In this document: positions 41,778 through 50,300 of the stretch, piece after piece | Numbering within the stretch: position 1 is the first letter of the stretch | Layout: each line of letters begins with the position of its first letter | Source: JAVBQO01 sp031548885 | Lineage (GTDB): Bacteria; Patescibacteriota; Saccharimonadia; Saccharimonadales; Saccharimonadaceae | Reading direction: 5' to 3' | Length of the DNA: 64,000 nt | Assembly: GCA_031548885.1 (NCBI GenBank) | Contig: JAVBQO010000001.1 | Coordinates: forward strand, 211,235-275,234 | Translations under genes and position numbers: made by a program | Notes under the pieces: generated by a model | Database searches by the model: none | What the model was told of the DNA's origin: nothing | Seen by the model: only the letters and a program-made list of their open reading frames with translations

Positions 41778-43097
41778 TTACTCCTTGTTTTTTGCTTTAT
41801 TTACCGATGGAACTTCGCTGTAATATTTCGATTCAAATTGAGCATTTTTGGTCGCCACCCATTTTGGACTTTGGCGCACCAGTTTTTTCTCGTCATCAAT
41901 ATGAGCCAGCAACATTTTAACAGATTCCTCAGCAAAAACGCCGTTTTGCGAACCTTTGGCTAGAATGATAGCGCCGGGCTGCATGACTTTGTTGACGAAT
42001 GCGCCAGCGTCGAGTGGACTGACGAAACTTTCGACCTGGCAGCCACGAGCACGCGCTGCCGGCGCCAAATAACGCGCTGCATCCGCGCCAATCGTGACCA
42101 CCCAATCCAGCAAACCGGGATCGCACATTTCGCCGACCTCTGTATGGGCTTTGGCGGACATGCCGCCTAGTTCGTTCATACTACCCAAGATCGCAATATG
42201 TTGCGGCGCATCGATTTGGTACAAAGTTCGCAGGGCTTCAACAGCGGCGGCCGGGCTGGAATTGTACGTATCATCGATCAGCGTCGTGCCGCGGTAGCCT
42301 GGCAAAATCCTCATTCGCCCCGAAACTGGTGTGATTTGCGCCAAACCTGTAGAAATTTCCAGCGCGTTCATGCCCATTTTGGCGCCGATTAGACCCGCCG
42401 CCACGCCAGCCTTCAAATTGTGCTCACCAACCAACCGAATGCTGACCTGCATCGGATCAAATTCCGGCGAAATAAAGTTCCCCGTATAGCCGTCCAGCGG
42501 CGCACCAGCAATCGTGTCAAAATGATATTCCGACTCGGCCGTCAAACCATACGTTGTGATATTTGTAGTGTCGGCGTATTTGGCAAATTCTTGCGGTACA
42601 TCATCGCGATTTATCACTGTCAAGTTGCTAAATCCGGCGACCGACAATTCTTCCTGCGCCACGGCGTCCATGGTTTTGAAAAATTCCATGTGTTCCGGCA
42701 CGACCGACGTTACGACGGCGATATCAGGTTTCAAATAGGTTGCGAAATGCGGAATCTCGCCCGGATGATCGGTGCCGAGCTCTTGAATAATGACGTCGAC
42801 GCCGGTTGGACTTTTGATGCGGATGCGCATGGCTTTGAAAACTTTGAGCCACGTGCCAATCGAATGAATATTTTCCGGATATTTTATGCCCAGAATCGCT
42901 AACGGCACAGCAAATTGATCGTTGATATTGCTTTCCTCTAATTGAACACGATATTTCGTTGACAAAACTGTCGCGATCGCCGTTTTCGTCGTCGTTTTGC
43001 CAGCGCCGCCGACCACAACAATTAGTTTTGGATGGTGTCTGCGAAAATATTTGCGCGTCAATTTTTCCAGGTGTTTTTGGACAAGTTTTTTGAACAT
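41778..43097 (-). CDS. MurF-like Mur ligase
   Basis: A 439-residue Mur-family ligase most like MurF (UDP-MurNAc-tripeptide:D-Ala-D-Ala ligase). It starts directly with the ATP-binding central domain, P-loop VVGGAGKTTTKT (28-39), and so lacks the N-terminal UDP-binding domain of normal MurF (about 100 residues). Later blocks INRDD, SGRM and DDTYNSSPAA are MurF-like. A version without the first domain may act on another acceptor, as in MurT or cyanophycin-type ligases. A TATAAT is ten bases upstream of the ATG. Confidence 0.85.
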   Translation of the reverse strand: MFKKLVQKHLEKLTRKYFRRHHPKLIVVVGGAGKTTTKTAIATVLSTKYRVQLEESNINDQFAVPLAILGIKYPENIHSIGTWLKVFKAMRIRIKSPTGVDVIIQELGTDHPGEIPHFATYLKPDIAVVTSVVPEHMEFFKTMDAVAQEELSVAGFSNLTVINRDDVPQEFAKYADTTNITTYGLTAESEYHFDTIAGAPLDGYTGNFISPEFDPMQVSIRLVGEHNLKAGVAAGLIGAKMGMNALEISTGLAQITPVSGRMRILPGYRGTTLIDDTYNSSPAAAVEALRTLYQIDAPQHIAILGSMNELGGMSAKAHTEVGEMCDPGLLDWVVTIGADAARYLAPAARARGCQVESFVSPLDAGAFVNKVMQPGAIILAKGSQNGVFAEESVKMLLAHIDDEKKLVRQSPKWVATKNAQFESKYYSEVPSVNKAKNKE

Positions 43098-43121
43098 ATT
43101 GCTTATTATTATAGCCTATAT

Positions 43122-45434
43122 TTACGATTTATTTTTCTGATCACGGCGCCAAATAAATTCAACGATTCCAGCGCCGATCGTGCCGACTATCAATGCGATT
43201 GGAATCGTTTCCCAATCAACCGAATAACCAAAGTTTCGCGCCAGCCATGGAATCCACAGCACGCCGACAAACGCCACCGCGACGACGACAATCAGCAGAA
43301 TTTTCCAGATACGCAGCGGCCGCGCCAAACATACCAAAACCCAAATGCCAATCATCATGATTACGATTGACGTCGAGGTGCCGGCTTGTTCAGACGTGAC
43401 CTGCAGATGCGTCACGATGGTGTAATTCAGCATCATTTCGACCGCGCCAACGATGCCGACTGGAATCGCAAAACGCAAAACGCGCTTCAAAAATCCCGGT
43501 TGGTAGCGTCGCGAATTTGGCGCCAAAGCCAACAAAAACGCCGGTGCGCCGATCGTCAACGCCGAAATCACCGTCATTTGACTGGGCAAATACGGATACG
43601 GCAAACCGGCGACCGTTACCATCAAACTCAGCACCAGCGAATAGACATTTTTGATGACGAACAAATTCGCGACACGTTCGATATTGGCGATGACGCGGCG
43701 ACCTTCGGCCAGAACGTTGGGCATGCGCGAAAATTTGTTGTCGAGCAGAATAAGCTCCGCCACAGCTTTGGTGGCGCCGGCACCGCTGTTCATGGCGATG
43801 CCGATATCGGCGTCTTTGAGCGCCAGCGCGTCGTTGACGCCATCGCCAGTCATGGCGACGACGTGGCCTTCAGCTTGCAACGTTTTGGCGATTTGGCGTT
43901 TTTGTTCCGGCTGGACACGGCCGAATACGGCGTATTTTCGCAAGATTTCCGGCCACTTTTTCGTGTCGTCGGGCAGTTTTCGCGCGTCGAATGGTTCGTC
44001 ATTCGCAATGCCGACTTGACGAGCCACGGCGCCGACGGTTAGCGGACTATCGCCGGAAATCACTTTGATGTCGACGCCTTGGCCAGCGAAATATTTCATG
44101 GTTTCAGCGGCGTCGGAACGAATTTTTTCACTTAGCACAACCAGAGCTTTTGGCGTCAAGTTTTCCGCCAGTTCGCGACGTTTTGGCAACTTATCCGCAT
44201 ACATCAAAACCAGCACGCGTTTGCCAGTTTTGGCGATTTTTTTCGCTTCGCCGTACATTTCCGCGTCGAGGTTTTTCGCAAACAAAATTTCCGGCGCACC
44301 AAAAAACCACGCGCTGTCATCAACCGAAATCGCGCTCCATTTGCGTGCCGAGCTGAATGGAACTTCGCGCTCGATTGATAATTTCCGCGCGTCGCCGAGC
44401 GCTTCCTGGATCGCGTTATTGGTCGGCGAACTGCCGCGAGCGGCGATTGTTGCTAGCACTTGATTGACGATTTTTTTATCATTTTTCGCAACGTCGACCA
44501 CGGCTTCGAATCGAATATTGCCTTCGGTTAGCGTGCCGGTTTTGTCCAATAATAATGTATCAACACGCGCCAAACCCTCGACCGCCGCCAGTTGCTGCAC
44601 CAAAACTTTGCGACGCGCCAACGTCATTGTCGCCAACATAAACGCCATCGACGTCAATAAAACCAATCCTTCCGGAATCATGCCAACAATCGCCGCAACC
44701 GAATGAATAATCGCTTCTTGCCAATTGCCGCTGTCAATGCGCAATTGCCCCCACACCAAAATCGGCGCTACAACCACCAGCATCCACGAAATCCACTTCA
44801 ACAATTGATTTGTACTAGCCAGAAGTTCCGAATGCGCCCGCTGGAATCGTTTAGCGTGTTCGGATATTTTCGCCGAATACGAATCGACGCCGACCGCCGT
44901 TGCGACAATATAACCGCTGCCTGCGACGACGATCGAACCGGACAGAACTTTTTCGCGGGATTTTTTGACAATTGGATCGGATTCGCCGGTCAGCAATGAT
45001 TCGTCGATTTCCAAACTATCCGATTCGATAACGTCGCCGTCGGCCGCAATTTGGTCGCCCAGCCGCAGATGAATCGTGTCGCCCAGCACGATGTGTTCGA
45101 TGGGAATTTCGCGTTCGGTTCCGTCGCGAATTACGGCGGCACGTGGTGCACTGAGGATGGCTAGCTTATCCAAAGTTCGTTTGGCACGCAGTTCCTGAAA
45201 AATCCCGATTCCGCTGTTCAAAACTACGACCAACGCGAAAAGCGCATTGAAAATCGACTGGTCGATCAAAATCACCGCCGTCGCCAGAATCGCGATCAAC
45301 GCGTTGAATCGTGTAAAAATATTGGCACGCAAAATATCGCCGACGCTACGGCTGGTACGGGCATCGGTTCGGTTGGTTTGGCCGGCGCGAATTCGCTCAT
45401 CAACTTCGGCAGTGGTTAATCCGATAATCGTCAT
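43122..45434 (-). CDS. P-type cation ATPase, CtpE-like
   Basis: A 770-residue P-type ATPase resembling mycobacterial CtpE, a Ca2+ importer-type pump. Visible elements are the start GLTTAEVDERI, RSVGDILRANIFTRFNA, the actuator TGES, M4 motif GMIPEGLVLLTS, phosphorylation site LLDKTGTLT and hinge TGDGVNDALALKDADIG. It differs clearly from the 911-residue pump at 29.3 kb. TATAAT lies seven bases before the ATG at 45434, and that box overlaps the T run of the upstream terminator. Confidence 0.92.
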   Translation of the reverse strand: MTIIGLTTAEVDERIRAGQTNRTDARTSRSVGDILRANIFTRFNALIAILATAVILIDQSIFNALFALVVVLNSGIGIFQELRAKRTLDKLAILSAPRAAVIRDGTEREIPIEHIVLGDTIHLRLGDQIAADGDVIESDSLEIDESLLTGESDPIVKKSREKVLSGSIVVAGSGYIVATAVGVDSYSAKISEHAKRFQRAHSELLASTNQLLKWISWMLVVVAPILVWGQLRIDSGNWQEAIIHSVAAIVGMIPEGLVLLTSMAFMLATMTLARRKVLVQQLAAVEGLARVDTLLLDKTGTLTEGNIRFEAVVDVAKNDKKIVNQVLATIAARGSSPTNNAIQEALGDARKLSIEREVPFSSARKWSAISVDDSAWFFGAPEILFAKNLDAEMYGEAKKIAKTGKRVLVLMYADKLPKRRELAENLTPKALVVLSEKIRSDAAETMKYFAGQGVDIKVISGDSPLTVGAVARQVGIANDEPFDARKLPDDTKKWPEILRKYAVFGRVQPEQKRQIAKTLQAEGHVVAMTGDGVNDALALKDADIGIAMNSGAGATKAVAELILLDNKFSRMPNVLAEGRRVIANIERVANLFVIKNVYSLVLSLMVTVAGLPYPYLPSQMTVISALTIGAPAFLLALAPNSRRYQPGFLKRVLRFAIPVGIVGAVEMMLNYTIVTHLQVTSEQAGTSTSIVIMMIGIWVLVCLARPLRIWKILLIVVVAVAFVGVLWIPWLARNFGYSVDWETIPIALIVGTIGAGIVEFIWRRDQKNKS

Positions 45435-45441
45435 CTCGTCA

Positions 45442-45480
45442 ATTATATAAAAACAGCCGCGCGATTACCAACCGCGCGGC
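45442..45480 (-). terminator. Terminator of the HdeD-like gene, overlapping the next promoter
   Basis: Perfect eight-base-pair stem GCCGCGCG/CGCGCGGC (45456-45463 with 45473-45480); the T run TTTTTATATAAT on the minus strand contains the -10 box (45447-45442) of the CtpE-like gene. Confidence 0.75.
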
Positions 45481-45500
45481 CATTTTCGCAAATTGACGGA

Positions 45501-46082
45501 TTATTTTTTCGCCGTCAATTTTTCGTAAGTTTCTTTCAAATCGACCGACATCGCGATCAAAATCGGACCTTCGATCAACGCGAATAAACCGACAATCCAG
45601 ACAAACGCCACGCTGGTGCCGACCGGGTAAACCATCAACACGATACCAACGACAACCGCCAAAATCGCACCGATAATCGTCAGCGTTCGTTCGGTAGCTG
45701 TGCCATGTTTTTCGACAAAGACCGAAACGCCTTCGATGACACCGCGAACGATAAACACTGCCGCCAGCAAAATGACGAAAACCGAAACCGAAACGCCTGG
45801 GTGGCGCACCAAATACACGCCGACGCCGATTTCCAACATGCCGAGCAAAATGCCCCACAACCAGCCCCAGCCGCCTTTGCCAACCGAACAGACGCCGACG
45901 ACAACGCTGACCAAACCGCTAATCAAAATAAACGCCGCGAACAAGTAAATCAACGTCACTAGCGTAATCCCCGGCCAAAACACCGCTGCGATACCGAACA
46001 AAATCGCCACGATGCCGCGGATCATCCAGCCCCACCAGAATTTAGCGTCTTCGCGCTTCTCTTTTTTCTTAAACAAGCTCAT
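45501..46082 (-). CDS. HdeD-family (DUF308) membrane protein
   Basis: A 193-residue protein with six membrane segments in three repeated pairs, as in HdeD/DUF308 proteins, which in enterobacteria aid acid resistance. The repeats begin with R-G-I-V-A-I-L-F-G-I and R-G-V-I-E-G patterns. The ATG at 46082 is chosen for its GGAGGG site about nine bases upstream; ATG codons further up lack one. It is divergent from the 46207 gene and followed by a strong terminator. Confidence 0.85.
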   Translation of the reverse strand: MSLFKKKEKREDAKFWWGWMIRGIVAILFGIAAVFWPGITLVTLIYLFAAFILISGLVSVVVGVCSVGKGGWGWLWGILLGMLEIGVGVYLVRHPGVSVSVFVILLAAVFIVRGVIEGVSVFVEKHGTATERTLTIIGAILAVVVGIVLMVYPVGTSVAFVWIVGLFALIEGPILIAMSVDLKETYEKLTAKK

Positions 46083-46147
46083 TTTGTAGAACCCTCCAGT
46101 TATTTTTGGTACTTTCATGATTGTACAAATTCGTCGTGGTGTCAATC

Positions 46148-46176
46148 TTGACGCGAAAATCACGCCGCAGTATAAT
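46148..46176 (+). promoter_or_regulatory. Consensus promoter of the 46207 gene
   Basis: TTGACG (46148-46153), exactly 17 bases, TATAAT (46171-46176). Leader about 25 bases with GAGGG before the ATG. Confidence 0.75.
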
Positions 46177-46206
46177 TTATATATCATTTAATCGAGGGTA
46201 ACAAAA

Positions 46207-46605
46207 ATGGCAAATGTACAAAAACAATCCGGCTGGACAGGTTGGGTTTATTTCGCGGGCCTGCTGATGTTGGTCATGTTCTTTTTCCAAGCATTATTCG
46301 GTTTGGTCGCGCTGTTCCAACCAGATTTCTATACGGTTGTCAACGAACAACTATTGGTCTTTGACATGAACACGTGGGGCTGGATTCACTTGGCGTGGGC
46401 AGTTGTGCTGTTGACGGCCGGCATTTCGCTGATGAAGGGCGGCGGCTGGGGGCGTGTTTTCGCGTCGATCATGGCGGTTATCACGATTGCGGTGAATTTC
46501 GTATTTCTGCCGGTTTACCCGCTGTGGAGCCTGTTGGTTATCGCTATTGCGGTAGTCGTTTTGTACGCAATTATCGTGCACGGCAACGAGGCGAAAGAAG
46601 CTTAG
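46207..46605 (+). CDS. Four-span membrane protein (DUF7144-like)
   Basis: A 132-residue protein with four membrane segments. The opening GWTGWVYFAGLLM and the central WGWIHLAWAVVLLTAGISL match a family widespread in actinobacteria (DUF7144). It has a consensus promoter and a strong bidirectional terminator, so it is a single-gene unit and probably well expressed. Function is unknown in the family. Confidence 0.8.
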   Translation: MANVQKQSGWTGWVYFAGLLMLVMFFFQALFGLVALFQPDFYTVVNEQLLVFDMNTWGWIHLAWAVVLLTAGISLMKGGGWGRVFASIMAVITIAVNFVFLPVYPLWSLLVIAIAVVVLYAIIVHGNEAKEA

Positions 46606-46623
46606 TTCAACTTTTCGCAAACA

Positions 46624-46651
46624 AAAACCCCGCGTTTAGTCGCGGGGTTTT
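46624..46651 (+). terminator. Bidirectional terminator
   Basis: Perfect 11-base-pair stem AAAACCCCGCG/CGCGGGGTTTT with a six-base loop, between convergent genes. Confidence 0.85.
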
Positions 46652-47573
46652 ATGACAAAACAAACAACATAACCAACGGCAACGTGAACGCCGACATGAT
46701 CGTGCTGACCGCGACCAATTCGCTGGCTTCATCGGTTTTGCCACTGTATTTTTCGGCGAATAATCCCAGCGATGTCGCCGTTGGCAAAGCTTGAATCAAA
46801 ATCAAAATATGCGTGACCTCTGTCGGAATTCGCAACAGTAAACAAACGCCGTACGTGATCAGCGGCCCCAGCGTCAATTGCGCCGCGCATGTCAGCACCA
46901 ATTTGGTTTTTCGCAGGACTTTTCCTAGATCTGCGCGACTGAGCATGAAACCGATACAAATCAGCGACAACGGCGTCATCATCGCCCCGACATAGCCAAT
47001 CGAAGAATCGATGAACGGCGGCAATTGCAGCGACAACACGAAACAAAGCGTGCCGACCAAAACAGCAATCACATTCGGATTTGCGAATGCTAGGCCGACT
47101 TGTTTCCAATTGAATTGACGGCGAAACAACATGACACCGTAGCTAAATAGCGCCAAATTGAAAATGATAATGAAGCCAGAATACGGCACCAGACCGGCTT
47201 GGCCAAAAATCGCCTGCACCAGCGGAAATCCCAAAAACGCAGCGTTGTTGAAAATGAACGCGAACTGATATTGGAAATAGTTTTTCGGGCTCCACGATTT
47301 GCGAAAAAGCAGTTTCGAAACAAGTATTGCCGTTGTCAAAACCACTACACCGCCGCCCGCACCGATCAGAAACAACCGTAGCGAATCGGAATTGAATTCG
47401 CTTGGGAAAGCGCTGAACAACGCGCACGGCATGGCGACCGACAGCAACAGATTGATCAGTGATTTATTCGTGTGTTCGTCGATGATTTTTCGCTTGCCCA
47501 GAAAAAACCCGAGCAGAATAATCAACGTAACCGTCGCCAGGCTAGAATAGAAAATTTTCAGATCGACTACCAC
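46650..47573 (-). CDS. AEC-family (auxin efflux carrier-like) transporter
   Basis: A 307-residue transporter with about ten membrane segments in two inverted halves. The blocks LGFFLGKRKI, NNAAFLGFPLVQAI and the late LPTATSLGLFAEKY are characteristic of bacterial AEC permeases, which export or import small organic anions such as malate. The start is a GTG at 47573 with TACAAT exactly six bases upstream, a leaderless arrangement with a non-ATG codon. Confidence 0.9.
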   Translation of the reverse strand: MVVDLKIFYSSLATVTLIILLGFFLGKRKIIDEHTNKSLINLLLSVAMPCALFSAFPSEFNSDSLRLFLIGAGGGVVVLTTAILVSKLLFRKSWSPKNYFQYQFAFIFNNAAFLGFPLVQAIFGQAGLVPYSGFIIIFNLALFSYGVMLFRRQFNWKQVGLAFANPNVIAVLVGTLCFVLSLQLPPFIDSSIGYVGAMMTPLSLICIGFMLSRADLGKVLRKTKLVLTCAAQLTLGPLITYGVCLLLRIPTEVTHILILIQALPTATSLGLFAEKYSGKTDEASELVAVSTIMSAFTLPLVMLFVLS

Positions 47574-47579
47574 GCCACT

Positions 47580-47585
47580 ATTGTA
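47580..47585 (-). promoter_or_regulatory. Leaderless-type -10 box of the AEC transporter gene
   Basis: TACAAT, six bases (AGTGGC), then GTG at 47573. No ribosome binding site. Confidence 0.5.
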
Positions 47586-47695
47586 TCAGATTGACAGCGT
47601 AATGTTTTGCGATGACGCTCGCTGAAAACGCGGTGCGAAAAACTTTTCGCAAACCAAACTTCGCCCGTTCAGGCGGAGCTTCTCACAAAATCGAA

Positions 47696-48103
47696 TCAGT
47701 ACGTGCTTTTCGTTTTGCTGCTGACTGCGCCGTTGCCGTACGTGACCATGATGGCGGCCTTGTCGGTGAACGCGTTGCCGTACGTGCAAATTTCGGTTTT
47801 GCCGATCATTTCTATTTCACTTTCGGTGCAGCTTTCTGACGGTTTGCCGGTGGCCGCTTCGACTTCGGCCTTGCTCATGCCGGTGGCGATTTTCGCATAG
47901 GCTGCTTCGACGTCCCATTTTGCGGGTTCGGGATCGGACGCGGCGGGTTGCGAATCGGTGGTGGTCGCTGGCTGCTGCGAAGGTTCGTCTTTTTTGTTGC
48001 CGCCGCTGGCGATGGCGATGATCGCGATCGTGATGATGACGATGCCAATCCACACCCACGCGCGTTTGAAAAATGGCTTTTTGGCTTTGGTATTTTGATC
48101 CAT
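47696..48103 (-). CDS. Membrane-anchored SmpA/BLIP-like domain protein
   Basis: A 135-residue protein with a basic N-terminus, one membrane segment (about 15-34), a Pro/Ser/Thr linker and a small external domain. The motif AKIATGMSKAEVEAATGKP followed by Cys-containing strands is the pattern of SmpA/OmlA and BLIP-like folds, which bind other envelope proteins. The GGAGGG site is only four bases from the ATG. Upstream on the same strand lies a structured RNA with its own terminator (48134-48265), so expression may depend on read-through. Confidence 0.7.
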   Translation of the reverse strand: MDQNTKAKKPFFKRAWVWIGIVIITIAIIAIASGGNKKDEPSQQPATTTDSQPAASDPEPAKWDVEAAYAKIATGMSKAEVEAATGKPSESCTESEIEMIGKTEICTYGNAFTDKAAIMVTYGNGAVSSKTKSTY

Positions 48104-48133
48104 GAGACCCTCCGTTTAGTTATTTTGCGGGTC

Positions 48134-48253
48134 AAAAAAGGACACCGCGAGGTGTCTTACTTCCATATAGCAGCAGGCTTTGCCCTCTGTTACGCGGTGC
48201 CCATTCATAAGCAAAGCGTGACAGATTTCTGCCAATTGTAATGAAAGTAAGAC
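48134..48253 (-). ncRNA. Structured leader or small RNA (candidate), with terminator
   Basis: A transcript predicted to start near 48253 (TATAAT at 48265-48260) and stop at an intrinsic terminator (stem 48141-48146/48151-48156, then CTTTTTTG). Its ends pair: 48243-48253 with 48154-48164 (11 pairs, one G-U). Inside are a seven-pair stem (48177-48183 with 48211-48217) and a competing ten-position stem (48186-48195 with 48216-48225, one mismatch on this strand, a G-U on the other), which together allow a pseudoknot or a switch. The closing stem shares three bases with the terminator stem. It precedes the 48103 gene. It could be a riboswitch/attenuator, or a short 6S-like RNA; neither is shown. 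Confidence 0.5.
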
Positions 48254-48259
48254 GTTTTT

Positions 48260-48265
48260 ATTATA
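48260..48265 (-). promoter_or_regulatory. -10 box of the structured RNA
   Basis: Perfect TATAAT on the minus strand, about seven bases before the first base of the closing stem of the RNA. No clear -35. Confidence 0.45.
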
Positions 48266-48296
48266 ACATTCTTGCGAAATATTTCCATGCGTCACG

Positions 48297-48330
48297 AAAA
48301 CTCCGCCAGCGAATTTGCTAGCGGAGTTTT
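48297..48330 (-). terminator. Terminator after the first alkylsulfatase-like gene
   Basis: Ten-base-pair stem AAAACTCCGC/GCGGAGTTTT plus an inner AGC/GCT. Beside it (48336-48352) is an inverted pair of the dispersed motif, TTCGCA and TGCGAA six bases apart. Confidence 0.75.
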
Positions 48331-48355
48331 TGTTTTTCGCAAGATCCTGCGAAGT

Positions 48356-50263
48356 TTATGGTGTCGAGATATTGAACGCCGGGTCAAATTCGTCCATGAT
48401 GCCGACGAATTTGTCGATGACCGATTGGTCGCCGTCGACGGTCAATTTGCCGTCAGCGATCAGTTTTTTCGCAACTTTTGGCGTGGTCAAAAACGCCGTG
48501 ATGAACGGTTTGTCGCCGCGCACCGTCAACTGCGAGAGCGTCCCTTCGCCTGGCCGTGCGTTCAAAACGCCATTGCCAACCCAGAAATGCCATTTCTCGT
48601 CGATATCCGTGACGTCGACGTTGACTGCGAAATTGACGCCGTCGGTTTTGTCGCCGATGACGTGAACCGCCGCGAAATCGAACAGCATTTCCATCGGCAT
48701 GGCCAAAATCGTGTCCTGCGAAACGGTCGTGACCGAATTTTCGCGGTTGATGCCGCCTCGCAATTCCATCGCCGCGGTCAAGAAAATCGCGCGGTATTGC
48801 GGCACCTCCATTTGGTAGCCGAATTGTTCGTAGGCATCAGCCTGTAGATTTTTCGCCTCGGTGTCGTCGGGATTTGCGAAAACGGCGTTGTGCAAAATCT
48901 CGATCGCTTTGCGGTATTCGCCCGCTTCGATCGCCTTTTTGCCTTCTGCCAAAATTTTGTCGCGGCCGATCAAATCAACGTACATCTGGGCATTTTCGCG
49001 CGGTAATAGCGGCCAAATCGTCGCTGGATCACCGTCCCAAAACCCTAATTCTTTGTGAAAAACGGCACGAATGTTGTGATGAAGTCCGCCGTGATAATAG
49101 CGGTTGTACCATTTTTTGCCGATCGAATCTGGCAGTTTCACTTTCTCCGCCGCCTCGAGCGGAGTCAAACCTTGGTTCGCCAGGCGAAGCGCTTGGTCGT
49201 GAATGTATTTGTACATATCACGCTGGTCGGACAAGAATTCGCGAACATTTTCGTTGCCAAAAACCGGCCATGTGTGCGGTCCGAAATGAACTTCCGCGGC
49301 GTCGCCCCATCGCACCAACGTCTCGTCCAAAAACTTCGCAAAATTCGCAGCGTCGCGCGTGCGAGCCCCGCGAATCGTTTGGATGTTGTGCATCGAATGA
49401 TTGGCGTTTTCGGCGCAGGTTAGTGCTTTGATCGCTGGAATCCAGATGTGCATTTCCTCTGGCGCTTCGGTGTCGGGCGCGTACAAAAATTCGAATTCCC
49501 AGCCGCCCAGATTTCGTTTTTCGCCAGTTTGCGTGATGCCGTCGGTCGGCGGAATGTAGCTGACAGTGTTGGTGAAGTCGTCGCTCTCGGTCAATCCTAT
49601 CGAAATCATTCCCTCTGGATTGCGCGGCAACATGATGCCGAACGTGTAATTCATACGGCGCGACATGGCGTTGCCAGTGACGATGTTTTCGCTCAGCGCG
49701 TATTTGTTGAAGTTTTCGATCGTGCCCGGCGCAACGATGCTGACTTTGCCGGATTTGACATCTTCGGCACTAACGATGCCTTTGACGCCGCCGAAGTGGT
49801 CGAAGTGCGTGTGCGTGTAGATTACCGAAACGACCGGTTTTTCGTTGTGTAATTCTTTGCGAAAGAGTTCCAATCCGGCTTTCGCCAAAACCGGACTCGT
49901 CGTCGTGTCGATGATGACAAGCCCGTCGGGCGCGTCGACGATCGTGACATGCGCGTCAAAGCGGACTTGGTACAGCCCGTCGCAAACTTTGTAGAGCCCG
50001 GCGGTTTTGTTCAATTGCGATTGCCGCCACAGGGACGGGTTAACCGAATCGGGACATGGCGTGTTGTTGGTGATGTACGAAATTTTGCTTTCATCGTGCA
50101 TCGCGACGCCTTGGTCGTCGACAATTTTGCCACCCGGAATTCGCGCAATCAGGCCGCGATCGACGTCGGTGTAATCCTGACGATCGGTGAAATCATATTG
50201 GCTAGCCGCGTCGCGATTGGCTTTTGCGGTATAATTGGTTGCCGGTTTTGGTTGTTGTGTCAT
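48356..50263 (-). CDS. SdsA-type alkylsulfatase-like metallo-beta-lactamase-fold protein, copy 1
   Basis: A 635-residue protein with the layout of SdsA1/BDS1 linear alkylsulfatases, which cleave sulfate esters such as dodecyl sulfate to an alcohol and sulfate. The metal site THTHFDHFGG is in the beta-lactamase-fold domain (about 95-370), with ALTCAENANHSMHN as the second metal block; then the helical dimerisation domain (MYKYIHDQALRLANQG, then LGFWDGDPATIWPL) and a C-terminal SCP2-like lipid-binding domain (about 515-635). The ATG at 50263 has a GGGAGGG site; the longer in-frame reading has no support. No signal peptide is seen. It follows the DUF1254 gene by 37 bases. A related sulfatase lies at 55.4 kb. 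Confidence 0.9.
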   Translation of the reverse strand: MTQQPKPATNYTAKANRDAASQYDFTDRQDYTDVDRGLIARIPGGKIVDDQGVAMHDESKISYITNNTPCPDSVNPSLWRQSQLNKTAGLYKVCDGLYQVRFDAHVTIVDAPDGLVIIDTTTSPVLAKAGLELFRKELHNEKPVVSVIYTHTHFDHFGGVKGIVSAEDVKSGKVSIVAPGTIENFNKYALSENIVTGNAMSRRMNYTFGIMLPRNPEGMISIGLTESDDFTNTVSYIPPTDGITQTGEKRNLGGWEFEFLYAPDTEAPEEMHIWIPAIKALTCAENANHSMHNIQTIRGARTRDAANFAKFLDETLVRWGDAAEVHFGPHTWPVFGNENVREFLSDQRDMYKYIHDQALRLANQGLTPLEAAEKVKLPDSIGKKWYNRYYHGGLHHNIRAVFHKELGFWDGDPATIWPLLPRENAQMYVDLIGRDKILAEGKKAIEAGEYRKAIEILHNAVFANPDDTEAKNLQADAYEQFGYQMEVPQYRAIFLTAAMELRGGINRENSVTTVSQDTILAMPMEMLFDFAAVHVIGDKTDGVNFAVNVDVTDIDEKWHFWVGNGVLNARPGEGTLSQLTVRGDKPFITAFLTTPKVAKKLIADGKLTVDGDQSVIDKFVGIMDEFDPAFNISTP

Positions 50264-50300
50264 GAGCCCTCCCTTGTTGATAGCATAAGTATAACCGATT

